A stretch of 64,000 nt of DNA from Flaccisagitta enflata (Eukaryota; Chaetognatha; Sagittoidea; Aphragmophora), in the NCBI GenBank assembly GCA_965153355.1, contig OZ231127.1, positions 6,200,001 through 6,264,000 of the forward strand, given 5' to 3'. The position numbers and the translations under genes were made by a program. Positions 34,361-47,546 of this stretch are shown in pieces. Under the pieces are notes generated by a model. It ran no database searches. It saw nothing but the letters and a program-made list of their open reading frames with translations, and was not told the origin of the DNA. How positions within the stretch are numbered: position 1 is the first letter of the stretch; every line of letters begins with the position of its first letter.

Positions 34361-34500
34361 TCGGTAGTGTGCAGGGTGAGTTGTTTAGTCCTGGTCGGGG
34401 GTGTACAGGGTAAGTTGTTTACTCCTGATCGGGGGTGTGCAAGATAAGTTGTTTACTCCTAGTCGGAGGGAGGGGGTTGGGTTGTTTACCGCTGGTCAGG
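34361..34500. repeat. 34-bp tandem repeat
   Basis: Three to four units of TCGGGGGTGT, then AAGTTGTTTACTCCTG, starting at 34361, 34395, 34429 and (diverged) 34463. Confidence 0.8.
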
Positions 34501-34744
34501 GGCAGAGGGCTTGGAAAAAAGAAGAGGGTGGTTAAAACGTGGTGGTTGTAAATATTAATCTGATCATGAATGATTGGAAGGTAAAGCGAGTTTGAGAGAA
34601 GAGGTGGCTAATATCCAGATAGGGGTTGTAATGAAACGTGGCGGGGGAGAAGGGGAGGAGTAAGATGGCAAGAGAGTTTCAATTTTGGGATTGGAAAAGG
34701 GGGGGGGGCTGTGGAAGGGATCCCATGGACCTCGGTCCATTGGT
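34501..34744. other. Unassigned DNA
   Basis: No recognised feature. Confidence 0.35.
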
Positions 34745-34912
34745 AACAAACAAGGCTAAGTAGGCCAATAAGGTGCGACGTGTGGATTGTCGAACGAATG
34801 CGTTACCCGACCAACCGACAAACCGACCATTACAAACCAACCAACCAACCGACCGACCAACCAACTGACGGACACTGCCAGTTATAGAGATGCTTTGTCG
34901 CACCTAAAAACA
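34745..34912 (+). mobile_element. Small element related in layout to the AGTCGCG family
   Basis: AACAAGGCTAAGTAGGCC, then AAGGTGCGACG, a CCGACCAACC array and the tail TATAGAGATGC...GTCGCACCTAAAAA. The layout is the same as in AGTCGCG-ended elements but with a different hairpin (GTGCGAC...GTCGCAC). A partial copy may lie at 10236-10300. Confidence 0.6.
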
Positions 34913-34919
34913 AGCTAGA

Positions 34920-35439
34920 CAGTCAGCGGACAGAACACAATGGGTATATATATCACTCCGTTAGTTTTGATCCAACGCACTGATGTTGAACACAATGCTG
35001 TAAACAATCACTGGTTGTTGAAATTACAGCCGGCTGTTAAGTTACGAAGTTGGCAAAAATCCAATTTTTCCTGAAAAGAATGAGACCTGCAAATTCATAC
35101 CCCTTATAAAACTCTGAGAAGTTTGATATGTGACACTTTTTGTAATTTTTTGTTTTTTAACATTGTATTACAATTAAATAAAACAATGTTAAATTTTTTT
35201 TATTTTCACGCAAAAGTATATGTTGTGACATATCAAACTTCTTAAAATTTCGTCAGAATTATGAATCTGCAGGTCTCATTCTATTTGGTGAAAGTTGGAT
35301 CTTTGCCAACTTTGTAACTTAACAGCCGGCTGTAATTTCAACAACCAGTTGTTGTTTACAGCATTTGGTTCAACTTCAGTGAGTTGGATCAAAACTAACG
35401 GAGTGATATATATACATATTGTGTTGTGTCCGCTGACTG
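34920..35439. mobile_element. 520-bp foldback with CAGTCAGCGG ends
   Basis: Starts CAGTCAGCGGACAGAACACA and ends with the near-exact inverse, then TA at 35440-35441. The left TA is changed to GA. Arms pair almost throughout, for example AACAACCAGTTGTTG and AACTAACGGAGTGATATATA. Tc1/mariner-like, non-autonomous. Confidence 0.8.
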
Positions 35440-35735
35440 TAGATAGGAGTTGGGACGAAGAAAGCAACTATGCACCTGCGGGTTGTTGAGAAGAAAGGAA
35501 AAGAAACGATTTTCGCCTCTTCTAAGTTTGGTGAGGGTTCGGCTTGGAAAGGGGGGGAGGGGAGGGGGTATTTGAGGAGGATTGACTTGAAACTTACTTC
35601 GACGGTTTCAACACAGAAATATGGTGGTAGTCGTAAAAGCGAGCGGGAGGGGAGAAAAAGACGGCAGCTAAATGACCGACGAAGATGAACCCCCTGAGGG
35701 TTCCGGCCAGTGGGGGGTCAAGAGGAAGAGAGAGG
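35440..35735. other. Unassigned DNA
   Basis: No confident gene; the short frames have no domain. Confidence 0.35.
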
Positions 35736-35997
<262 letters not shown>

Positions 35998-36029
35998 AGA
36001 AATGGGCAATCCAAAGGCGTGTTTAAAGT

Positions 36030-36320
36030 AAATGGGGGGAAATGAAATCAAAGGGTTTGGAGATGGGCAAGAAAATCAAAAGCTTGAAAAAAAAAGAAAG
36101 AAGAAATTTTTTGAAGATTAAACACTTTTGGCAGTACCAAAAGGTAAAATTTAATTACTACAACTCAATTTAACACTATGAAAACCTAAAATATACTGCT
36201 TTATAACTTTGAGGGAAAAAAAATCAAAGATTTTGGAACGTGACGCGTCGCGGGGAAGAAAATCAAAGGCAGGGGGGGAATAGAATCAAAAGCCGCTCAG
36301 TCATATACAACCCTGGAAAT
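36030..36320 (+). repeat. Dispersed GGGGAAGAAAATCAAAG repeat, second copy
   Basis: Same order of blocks as 5036-5300: GGCAGTACCAAA, AATTTAACACTAT, TCGCGGGGAAGAAAATCAAA and TCATATACAACCC. Confidence 0.7.
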
Positions 36321-36336
36321 CCAATCAAAACATATC

Positions 36337-37758
<1,422 letters not shown>

Positions 37759-38290
37759 AGGTCAACTAGCGTCAAGCTCTGGGCGGCTGTGAGGACTGGG
37801 GGTTGATCAATGGCCGCGAGTTGTTGTTTTTAAAGGATCGGCCCAAGAGAGAAGAACTACCAAAGATAGATGAATTATCAAGTGCCTGAAAGATGAGTAC
37901 CCTTACGATCATGCTACCCAAATGATAAGTACCTTACGATCATGCATCCCGAAAGATAAGTACCATTTTGTCATGTTATCGACAGCTGGAGTTTATCAAT
38001 TGCGAAGAAGCGAAATATGATAAGATATGCATGATTTTGACGGGCCTTATAAGTTTTCAAGGGTGAGTTATCACATATACAAGATTTAACTCCGAGCTGA
38101 GAGATACTTCAGGTTTATCATTATTGAGAATTAAATTATTTCTGCTGTGAGGAGAAAAAGGATAGTGTTGACGAGAGGTGGTTTTGTCCATCCAGGGATA
38201 GTTTATCCATCTAATGCATGTACAAAACATACTTAACATGTCTGATGCAGCGAAAAGGAAAAAAACAGTTGCAGTCTATTTTGCATTTTT
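37759..38290. other. Unassigned DNA
   Basis: No gene recognised; a TAAGTACC repeat of ~40 bp occurs near 37890-37965 (GATCATGC...AAAGATAAGTACC). Confidence 0.4.
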
Positions 38291-38543
38291 AGTCGCGTGC
38301 TACGCGACTCTATGAGCCACTTTTCGGTCTGTCGGTCCGTCCGTCTGTCCGTCGGTCTGTCTATCACAAATCACTTTTAAGGCAGCTTTTTCGCGTTTTT
38401 ACACTATTGGACATTGGGGAAAATACTGTGAGGTGGAGACCACTAATTTAAGGGTCATTTTGACAATTCCAGTCCGTCTACCTGTCTGTCTGTCCCACCT
38501 TTTCTGAAATGCCGACGCACGCGACTTAGGTCTAATGACCTTG
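38291..38543 (-). mobile_element. AGTCGCG-ended element
   Basis: On the minus strand AAGGTCATTAGACCTAAGTC leads and AGTCGCGTAGCACGCGACT ends the copy, with a GACGGACCGACAG array between. Confidence 0.7.
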
Positions 38544-38644
38544 TACTCATAAGGGAGAGAAATGAAAGCGATACATTAGGTTAAAGCAGGATTACTTTCC
38601 ATGGGTTAGTCGTAAAAAATGTATACCCCAGGTGTGTTCCTTTC

Positions 38645-38939
38645 TTCACTTCTTTCTTTCTTTCTTTCTTTCTCTCTATCTTTCTTTTCTTCTTTCTTTC
38701 TTTTATCTTTTTCTTTTTTTCTTTTGTTTTTTCTTTCTTTCTTTTCTTTCTTCTTTTTTTCGTTCTTTCTTTCTCCCTTCCTTTCTTTCTTTCTTTCTTT
38801 CTTTCTCTCTATTTTCTTTCCGTCTTTTACTTTTTCACTGCATTTCTTTCTTTCTTTCTTTCTTTCTTTCATTTTTACTTCCTTCCTTTCTTTTGTTCTT
38901 TTTTTTTACTTCCTTTCTTTATTTTGTTCTTTCTTTCAT

Positions 38940-38987
<48 letters not shown>

Positions 38988-39104
38988 TTTTTCTTTCTTT
39001 CTTTCTTTCTTTCTTTCTTTTTTTCTTTATGTCTTTCTTTCTTTCCTTCTTTCTTTCGTTCTTTCTTTTTCTTTCTTTCTTTCTTTCTTTCTTTTATTTT
39101 TTTT

Positions 39105-39172
<68 letters not shown>

Positions 39173-39181
39173 TCATTTTTT

Positions 39182-39249
<68 letters not shown>

Positions 39250-39345
39250 TTTCTTTCTTTCTTTTTTGCTTTTTTTTTCTTTCTTTCGTTCTTTCTTTCT
39301 TTCGACCTCCCTTCCTTTCTCTCTTGCTTTCTTTCCCTCTTTCTC
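38645..39345. repeat. (TTTC)n microsatellite
   Basis: ~700 bp of CTTT units with interruptions; long frames here are artefacts. The tract runs into the acceptor at 39386. Confidence 0.95.
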
Positions 39346-39387
39346 TCATTCATTCTTGGATTCCTTCCTATTTCCTCTCTTCGCAGG

Positions 39388-39515
39388 TGAATCTTTATCC
39401 TGAGTTTGACTTTAATAAAAGCAGACTTCTCGATCTTGTCTTGAAGGCATCTTTGGTCCGGGAGCCCGAGGCGGTCGTCAGCGCAATATCATCCCCAGAG
39501 GCACCCGGCTTCTAA
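39388..39515 (+). CDS. Possible 3'-terminal exon, unknown protein
   Basis: An excellent acceptor (TTTCCTCTCTTCGCAG) follows the TTTC tract. Only one frame stays open from it: 41 codons starting VNLYPEFDFNKSRLLDLVLK and ending SPEAPGF, then TAA. The local base composition is GC-richer than the surroundings. Another frame from about 39425 continues through SLHEEDIDEEER into a Lys/Glu-rich repeat, and a second possible acceptor (AAAAGCAG at 39422) would enter it. I do not recognise either protein. It could be a chance open stretch. Confidence 0.3.
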
Positions 39516-39589
39516 GGCTTCTAAGGAATGATTCTCTCCATGAGGAAGATATAGACGAGGAAGAAAGAGCAGGAGAGGCTACGGAGGAA

Positions 39590-39803
39590 GAAGAAGGAAA
39601 AGAAAAAGAAAAAAGAAAAAGAAAAAGAAAAAGAAAAAAGAAAAAGAAAAAGAAAAAAGAAAAAAGAAAAAAGAAAAAAGAAAAAAGAAAAAAGAAAAAA
39701 GAAAAAAGAAAAAAGAAAAAAGAAAAAGATAAAGATAAAGATAAAGATAAAGATAAAGACAAAGATAAAGAAAAAGAAAAAGAAAAAGAAAAAGAAAAAG
39801 AAC
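39590..39803. repeat. AAAAAGA / GATAAA purine repeat
   Basis: Hexamer-type GAAAAA units followed by GATAAA and GAAAAA units. Confidence 0.9.
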
Positions 39804-40200
39804 AAGCCCAAGAGGGTAACAGTCGCGTGGTCTGGAAATGACAGAAAAAATGTTAGAAATGTCAGGAAATGTTAAAAAATGTTAAAAAATGTTAGCTAAT
39901 GTTAAATGATGTTAAGAAATGTTAAAAAATGTTAAAAATTGTTAAAAATTGTTAAAAATGTTAAAAAATGTTAAAAAATGTTAAAAAATGTTTAAATGTG
40001 TTAAAAATTGTAAAAAGCCAAAAAAGTCAGAAAATGTTAAAGATTGTTAAAGATTGTTAAAAAATGCTAAAAAATGTTAAAAAATGTTAAAAAACGTCAA
40101 AAAACGTCGAAAATTTAAAAAGGTTACGGGACGGACCTACCGACCGACCGACCGACCTACCGACCGACAGACCAAGGTGTAGAGTCGCGTGCACGCGACT
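39804..40200 (+). mobile_element. AGTCGCG-ended element with a GTTAAAAAAT array
   Basis: A diverged head (AAGCCCAAGAGGGTAACAGT then CGCGTGG) precedes ~20 units of a 10-bp TGTTAAAAAA repeat. A GACCTACCGACC array and the tail GTAGAGTCGCGTGCACGCGA then CT follow. Confidence 0.8.
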
Positions 40201-40338
40201 AAAAAGCAAAAAGAAGGGGGAAGGTGTAGGAATATAACTATCAAATCTTAGATCGTTGCATCGATACAAAAATGACCTTTTATTGGACTTGGCCCCAAAA
40301 TTGTAAAATGCGGATTGAAACGTGCCTTAGGCGATGTA
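40201..40338. other. Unassigned DNA
   Basis: No feature seen. Confidence 0.35.
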
Positions 40339-40403
<65 letters not shown>

Positions 40404-40466
40404 CAGACAGACGCAGCACAGACACAGACACAGCACGGACACAGCACAGACACAGCACAGACAGTC
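40339..40466. repeat. (GA)n and CAGCACAGACA microsatellites
   Basis: GA run to 40399, then imperfect ACAGCACAGACAC units. Confidence 0.9.
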
Positions 40467-41060
40467 AAACACACAGCCGAAGAGACACAAACACGGAGAA
40501 GCCGACTGTGAACTATTCGGGCGAAGCATCAAAAGCGTTGAATAGGAAAACAATAAAAAGAGGTCAGATGGTTATTGGATAGCTATATAGATGAAGACAA
40601 TAAAAAAAAAGAAGAACCGAAAAAAAAGAAAAAAGAAAAGAACAGAAATGGAACTGAAAACGTGCCTCTGAGGCGATTGATGAACCTTTTTCCGATGGCA
40701 TTCTTTTGGACGGCATGTTTTTGGATGACATTTTTTCAACGCCTTCTTTTTATGAAAGAGATGTAGGAGAGAAATAAAAGCCCATGGATGCGAGTTGATA
40801 GACTATTTCAAAACAGTAACGCGGCTTGCAAGATCGTGAGGTGGGGCGTTTTTTTTGTCCGCGACGGAATACCATTCCGACGCGGACTATAATTCGAGGC
40901 GGGTGGGTGTCGTCGTTGTCGTCGTTGTCGTTGTCGTCGTCGTTGTCCACGCTTTTAAAAATGGGCTAACTTTTGAACGCCTTGACCAATTTGCTTCATA
41001 TTTGGAGGGAAGTTGTACTAGGGTAAGCCGCTTTACATCCTATGCGTATATTATGATCCA
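40467..41060. other. Unassigned DNA with GTCGTT repeat
   Basis: A GTCGTCGTTGTC stretch at 40908-40948. No gene recognised. Confidence 0.4.
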
Positions 41061-41290
41061 ACCCACCTAACCGGCCCAACCAGCCTACCAGCCTTAAAAA
41101 GAAAAACATGCATAACTTCGGCATTTTTCAACCGATTTGGTTGAAATTTGGTATGTAGTCTCTAAATGGAAGGACTCAACATATGTATTTGATTTGTACA
41201 GATTTTAGCATGTTAACCGGCCAAACTGGCCTTCCACCCAACCAGCCTACCAGCCTAAAAGTGAAAAACGTGCATAACTTGGTATGCATC
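41061..41290. repeat. ~166-bp direct repeat
   Basis: CCAACCAGCCTACCAGCCT and GAAAAACATGCATAACTT occur at about 41075 and, slightly changed, at 41240. Confidence 0.7.
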
Positions 41291-42076
41291 CCAAAAAATT
41301 CCATCCAGAATTCAAAGAGGCTCTACATCGCGTAGTTAGGCGATTTCTATCGATAGGCTGAACTCAGTTAACGTTTTCGAAGAAAAATACGATAGAAAAA
41401 ATAAAAATAAAATTCGGGCGAAGTAACCGCGGGGCACTCGCGGATGACACATAGTGGCCTGTAAATTACGTATTGCGGTGGATTCACACAATAATCATGT
41501 CACCCGTGGGCAGACCGGACGGCCGTCAAATACCGTAATCAAAGGGAAAAAAGAAAAAAGAAACACAAAAATCGACCAGAAATCAAGCATGCGGATGCAC
41601 TTGAGGTTTGGAATGAAGTTGATTGTGGGGCTGGAAACACGACCAATTAAAAGGGCCGTGTACACAGCAGTGTTAGTCGCGGACGGGTGGGCAGGAGCGG
41701 TAGATATAATCATTGTGAAGGAGTGAATATGATTGAATGAATATAAGCAGGAAATTATAACAGACCTAGTACCTTTTTGATGTTTTCTCTAAATAACAGA
41801 AGCAAGATGCTGAAACCGACAAAGATCAAAATAATGTTCGTACACCACGTCACTATCAACTCATCAGATTAAAGATTTATCCGGGGTGTGTATACAATCC
41901 AATCTTCTTTTTGATCCCCTGCCTTTTGATTTTCTTCCCCGCGTCTGTCGCGTCGCATTTCGCAAATTTATGATGTTCTTCCTTACACAGCTATAAATAA
42001 TTGTAGCTAAGGTGCTTTTAGATAAAGAGTTTTTATGACTAAATATCAAAGTCATACTTTCCAAATTTCCTTTTTT
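41291..42076. other. Unassigned DNA with element fragments
   Basis: Holds a head fragment of an AGTCGCG-ended element (41647-41710: GGCCGTGTACACAGC, TAGTCGCGGACGGGTGGGCA) and an inverse piece of the GGGGAAGAAAATCAAAG repeat (41870-41965). No gene. Confidence 0.5.
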
Positions 42077-42635
42077 GGGCAGCTAGCCCTAAGGGGATGA
42101 AAGTCCAAGAACACAGGATTTCTTGTTTGTCCTCATCCACCCATCTGTTGGGTCCATTGTCCCATCTTGCTAATCCCCAGCCCTCACTTAAACTTTCCTC
42201 TCAGGCCTGAAATCTGCCCTATCAGGCCTCGAAATCTCCTCTCGAGATCGGCAATCTGTCCTCTCAAGCCTTGAACTGCCCTCTCAGGCCTGAAATCTGC
42301 CCCCCCAGCCTGCAATCTGCCTCTCCCAAGCCTTGAATCTGCCCTCTCAGGCCTGAAATCTGCCTCAAGGCCTGCAATCTGTCCTCACAGGCCTTTAATC
42401 TGCCCTCTCAGGCAGATTTAAGGCTTGAGAGGGGCAGATTTCAGGCCTGATAGGGCAGATTTGTGCCTGGAGAGTAGCCTCCAGGATGACATGATGGTCA
42501 GACGACGAGACGGATTGTGTCCTGTTCTACAGGACTGCCCCTCGGCCGCTGCCCTGCTTCCTCTCACTCCAATTCACAATCAAGCAAAGCAGGGCAACGG
42601 GTATCGTTGACCACATATTGCCCTTGGGCGACCTG
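42077..42635. mobile_element. Hairpin-ended GGGCAGCGGCC element, copy 6
   Basis: The plain end is at the left (GGGCAGCTAGCCCTAAGGGG). Repeats of TCTCAGGCCTGAAATCTGCC follow. Then come CTGTTCTACAGGAC and the hairpin end GCCGCTGCCCTGCTT...AAGCAGGGCAACGGGTATCG, closing with CATATTGCCCTTGGGCGACC. The right subtype matches copy 2. Confidence 0.75.
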
Positions 42636-42945
42636 TTTTCTTCTCCCCCTCTTTGATTTCCTTCCCTATCTCCAAACCCTTTGATTTTCTACTTCCCCCC
42701 AACCAAGGGTGGGGACTCAATCATATACCGGCCTGGATTTCATTATGGACAAACTTTCGTTAGAGATCATTGAACTCAGGTAGTTTTGATCAATATATTC
42801 TGTTGCGTGCATGCGATTCAAGTTGGGATTTGGATCCATCGGTTTGTCAGTCAGTATTTCCGCTCATCCATCCTTTGGATCAATTTTTTTGTATGAAGGC
42901 GTTTTAGTCGTTTTGTGATCAATTCATATGCCCATGTCTGTTCAA
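42636..42945. other. Unassigned DNA with inverse GGGGAAGAAAATCAAAG-repeat piece
   Basis: 42650-42750 holds CTTTGATTTCCTTCCC and ACTCAATCATATACCGGCC, inverse-type blocks of the dispersed repeat. The rest is unassigned. Confidence 0.45.
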
Positions 42946-43123
42946 CGAGGCCGGGTACACGGCAAGATAGTCGCGGACAGTTGGGCAGGGGCAATGATGC
43001 AAAAATCACGTGCAGGGCAAGGTTAAGTTATGTGTCCGCAGATAGAAATGAGATGGACGGAAGGATGGACCGACATAGACGGAAACGGCAGGATGTAGAC
43101 TGTAGAGTCGCGTGTCAGTGACT
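42946..43123 (+). mobile_element. AGTCGCG-ended element
   Basis: Head GAGGCCGGGTACACGGC, then TAGTCGCGGACAGTTGGGCA and GGGGCAATGATGC, a short GGAC array and the mutated tail TAGAGTCGCGTGTCAGTGAC. Confidence 0.75.
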
Positions 43124-43196
43124 AGAGGAGCAATAGAAACAGGATTACTATCATGAGTGATATCGCGAGTTCCTAAGGCTCGTCTTTGTCACTGTA

Positions 43197-43606
43197 GTTG
43201 CGGACACACAACTCTCTACAAGGCTTTGTTCATCCGTTGGTCAGACAGTCGGTCAGTAATGCTCACAACAAAAAATGTAAAAACAGGCACTTTAGCCAGG
43301 AGATGTCTCTATCAATGGGTCTGTTCTTCCCCGTCCCAACAGTAATACACATACATATAACAAACAAACAAACAAACAAACAAACACACAAACACACACT
43401 AAATAACAACACATATTCATGTTGCTGTTGGGAAGGGGGAGGAAACAGACTGATTGAATGATGAGGCTTGAAACATTTCCATCTGCCTATCAGTCGCGTG
43501 CTGTGTGTCTCTAAAAGCCACATCTCAATTGGTTTGTCGGTATTTCACAATTTTTTTAAAGTTTTCCCCCCCTTCCACCTGCACGCGGCTAAGGTTGCTG
43601 TGTAAC
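43197..43606 (-). mobile_element. Two degraded AGTCGCG-ended copies
   Basis: 43197-43260 retains a tail (GTTGCGGACACACAACTCT) and a short array. 43492-43605 retains CAGTCGCGTGCTGTGTGTCT and a CACGCGGCTAAGGTTGCTGT head. A CAAA run (43360-43390) lies between. Confidence 0.5.
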
Positions 43607-44355
43607 AGGGTGTGCAAAATTATCCGGACATGGCGGTTGCTTTTCTTAAAAACCCTGTAAAAAAAATGATTTTTGAAATCATGAGGGGTAGATATGAAAA
43701 AGTATCCTTTTTAGCATTCAAAACCAAATTTCACAAAGAGTAAAATATTCAGAATTTATACTTTTCAGGTAAACTTGACTCAGATATACCACTACATAAA
43801 AAGAATAATTAAAAAAAAACTGAAATTCTGTTTTTAGTTTTTCTTGCCCTATTGGTCAAGTTTATTTGCCTTTTGATGTTGATTTGACTTACCTCCCTCA
43901 GTATTGTGTGTGTCAAGGTACAAAAGTCACTATAGAGTAGTTACAAATACAAAAAAACTGATTTTTTAACCTATTTTGCCTTTAAAATAAAATGCTGTCA
44001 AAATGAAAATGTTTGCTTCAAATCATTCAATTCCCATAGTGACAAGAACTTTAGAAAAGACCTACAATCAATTTTAGCTTCTAGTATGACTAGCTGGGCA
44101 CCGCAACACTCAATTACACCGTCACCGTCAAAGGTCAGTACTGGATTTTATCGTGGGACAATTATCTCTCCACTCCAAGCTTCACTTTAAGTTTAATACA
44201 TTGAAGAAGCATGATGATACGATTGAGATAGAGATAGAGATTTTAGCTCTATTAGGATTAAACAAATACGTTCATCGGTTCTCAAATTTGAGAAATGATA
44301 CAGACTAACAAACCTCTAAATGGAGAATTGGAGAAAATAACAAAGCTGCACAGAG
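43607..44355. other. AT-rich DNA, possible single DNA-transposon end
   Basis: CAGGGTGTGCAAAATTATCC at 43606-43625 looks like a Tc1/mariner-type terminus, but no inverse partner was found. Otherwise unassigned. Confidence 0.4.
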
Positions 44356-44357
44356 TA

Positions 44358-45551
44358 CAGTAGATGTCGTCTAGACTTGGAAATACGGGGAGCTGATAAC
44401 CTGATTATCAGTACAGTGAGGAGACTGATATTTTGCTGCTGTAATGTATAGACCCTAAGGGGGTGACGATTGGGTATGGTATCCCCCTACGGCTAAGCTT
44501 AGGAAAAAAAACTTTTAATGTAAAACTAAAGGACCAATCACTTTTTTGCAGAATTTCACCTTCATCTATTTGCTTGATTTGCAAAACCAAGCTAAGATTT
44601 GAACCTGGAACCTTTAAATAAATCAATAATGATAAATCTGGAGTCAAGTGAGTTAACCACTATAATGATTACAGTAGCTGCTTAAGCAAAGCGAATTGGA
44701 TTGAGTAACGGGTGGTCAAAAAAAAAGTGTTTTTTTCATTTTTTCCTATCTTTTGTAAGAACATGTTTAGAATAAAACTTTTTTTTTGCCACTAAGATAT
44801 GGTGCAGGAAAAATTTTTTTCATTATTATGATTTTTTTATTTTTTCTATACATTTCAAATCATTTACAAAAAACTAATTTTGATTTTGGACTACCCTCAT
44901 TTTTGCCAATAATTTTCTGTAAAGAAATTAAAATCTTTTTATAGATTCACTATTTATAGTTAAGGACGACTCAAAAGCTGATAAAAAACCAAAGAAAAAT
45001 TTTAAAAATACAAACATATAACAAAACAAAAAATACTTCTAAAAACATCCTTTTCTTTTCTACTCAAATCTCTTAAACCAAAGCTTGGAGGCTTATAAAT
45101 AATTATATCTATTTCAGATAGGACCTAATTAACATATCTGTTTCTTAAAAACAATTGATTATCTATGTTAAAACTGATTTATGCAAACATTTTAGTTTTT
45201 TGTATTAATATAGTCATTCATTTTAAAAAAATTGAAAAAATTAAATTTTTTTATACACTTGACTTTATTTTTGAAATATTAACTCATAAAAAAAATTTTA
45301 AACTTATTCTAAACTTTTTCTTTAAACTTTTTTTTTTTTAAACTTTTTTTTTTTAAACTTATTCTAGCTTAGTCACTTTTTTTTTGACCACCTGGTATAT
45401 TAAGGATAATTTTCTATCCACAAAGCTGCCATACCCCATCGTCAACCCTATGGGTCATAAGCATTAAACACAAACAGTTTCATTTCAATTGCATAAATGG
45501 TATTTCAGATAGGAGGGCCCCCATATTTTCAAGTATACACGCTATCTACTG
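44358..45551. mobile_element. Tc1/mariner-like foldback, TA target
   Basis: Starts CAGTAGATGTCGTCTAGACT, the same end as 7478-8011, and ends with the diverged inverse GCTATCTACTG. TA flanks it at 44356-44357 and 45552-45553. Inner pairs include GATTGGGTATGGTATCCCCC and ATACCCCATCGTC. The middle is A/T-rich (44720-45400) and contains a tRNA-like sequence. Confidence 0.8.
44588..44668 (-). tRNA. tRNA-like relic or tRNA-derived SINE piece
   Basis: On the minus strand TATAGTGGTTAACTCACTTG then ACTCCAGA resembles an A box and an anticodon arm with CCA. AGGTTCCAGGTTCAAATC resembles the T arm and B box ~45 bases further. The acceptor stem does not pair and the variable region is long, so it is not a functional tRNA. 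Confidence 0.3.
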
Positions 45552-45553
45552 TA

Positions 45554-46257
45554 CACGCTGACTGCTTTCCCTGATTTTGCAGAATCGTTGTTTCTGTTAC
45601 CCCTTCATAATGATTTAATAAGAATGAGCCCATGCGCAACTTTCTCGCTTTTTTAGGGCCAATTTGAAGTTCAAATTGAAATTAAGGGGAATTGGTCCCT
45701 TTTTGAATCCCCTTAAGAATATCCTTTTGGGCAGCGGCCCCCAAGGGGTCGATGACCTATGCTTTCACACATATGTGATGGGTCCGGATTAAACACCAGT
45801 GAGAGCTCCAAAGGCTCTCATCCTTTATTAAAGTATGGTTGAGTAGTAATGTTGTCCAACTTTCATATATTTCAGTACCATGGTATAGAATGCCGGCGAT
45901 CCCATATGGTTGATTCTCGATTCTTGCCTTCAATGGTATGGTTTTTAACAACATTGCCTTTGATATCTAGATTATCCTTGGATAGCTACATCATCATTTG
46001 GTAATTTGTTTGTAACAATTGGGATGAAATATTACAGAATTTTGATTTAAGATTTTGGGGTTGACATAAGATTTTTTGAAAGGGTTGTTTCAGGAAGAAG
46101 AGAGTTTCGGTTTCTTGCTATTTTTGGTATATGAGGAGTATGAGAAGGTGCCCAGATGGATATGGTTTCCTTCGACGCGCCATATTTATCAAGTGTTTTC
46201 TTGTGGTCTGCATATCTCACACAGTGTCACGATACATAGACAAAGACAGTTTTGAGT
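45554..46257. other. Unassigned DNA with a GGGCAGCGGCC end
   Basis: 45729-45775 carries TTTTGGGCAGCGGCCCCC, then AAGGGGTCGATGACC and ATGCTTTCACACATATG, a plain end without an identified partner. The rest is unassigned. Confidence 0.5.
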
Positions 46258-46602
46258 GCCCAGAGCTGCGACCGGTGAAGAAGTGTCATATACCACTTGT
46301 GGAACACCAATCACCTGCTGAGAAATTTTTTCGAAGGCAAAAAATTGATTATTCCTTGTTTTTATCCAACCTCTGTTTGGGCAGTATGTTGGTTAATTTT
46401 TTCACGCTTACTGGAGGATATCAGTCATCAATGAATTCTAATTAGCTTGTTTTGATCTTGAAACCATCAGAAAATACATAGATTTTGGACTCGCGAAGCT
46501 ACAGGAGGCTTTTTGTGTCTGTTGGTCTGTCCATCAGTCCATTAATTGGTCCAATACATTGAAGTTGAAAAATGCAAAAACGCGTACTTCAGACACCTCG
46601 GT

Positions 46603-46603
46603 T

Positions 46604-46686
<83 letters not shown>
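46603..46686. repeat. (GT)n microsatellite in left arm
   Basis: About 40 GT units; mirrored by the (CA)n at 51760-51850. Confidence 0.95.
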
Positions 46687-46691
<5 letters not shown>

Positions 46692-47546
46692 GGGCACACC
46701 TGGACACCCACTCGCCATGACCTTATCAGGAGGAAAAAAGTTGAAGTCAGTCTTCAGCTTTTTCACATATTTGAGAGTAACATGGTTTTCATTTTCTTAT
46801 GGGGAAGTTGAGGAACTCATCCAACTGATTTGGGCCTCCAATGAAATTTTTGGGGTAAGTAAATTTGATAATTCTTTCATTTGGCGGCATGCAGAATTCT
46901 CTATGACAAATATTTTTCAAGAATTTTTAAAGATTTTTTTTTACAAAAAATTTGATTTTTTTTTTTCCGATTTTTAATGATATTGTATAGCATCAATAAA
47001 AGAATGTATTCAAGTTTCTTTGGGCATGCCAATACAAGAAAACATGTTTGTGAGTATAGCTACTCATCTGTTTGGGTGTTTTTGAGCATTCTAGCTCATT
47101 TAGCTCATTTAGCTCTGTCTTATTTTTTCTGATTTAAAATGTGATTAATGAATGAATATTTTTGTTAATGCAAGCAAATATATGAAAGCATGTCAGTGAG
47201 CATAGCTGCTCATCTGCTAGGGTGTTTTTAAATATTCTAGCTCATTTAGCTTGGTTATTTTTTTAAATTTTCAATGGGTTAAAAACCGATATTTTGATGT
47301 GAGCATGCAAATACAAAAAAACATATCAGTGAGCATAGCTGTCTGGTTGAGTGATTTTGAGTGTTTTAGCTCATCTAGCTCATTTGGCTAAGCCCTATTT
47401 TTCTCTGATTTTCAGTGCAATCTATACATACAATCATGCTTGATTCGATCTAACAAATAAAAAACATTTGCAAAGACTGACGACAAAAGCTTGGTGAAAA
47501 TTGACTAATGCTTACAACTTTTATCCTCAGGGGGATAACCGCCATT

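Noticed and set aside
46131-46445. 104-codon frame
   Set aside because: It overlaps the outer arm of the giant palindrome; the mirrored copy near 51980-52218 has diverged frames without conservation of a protein.
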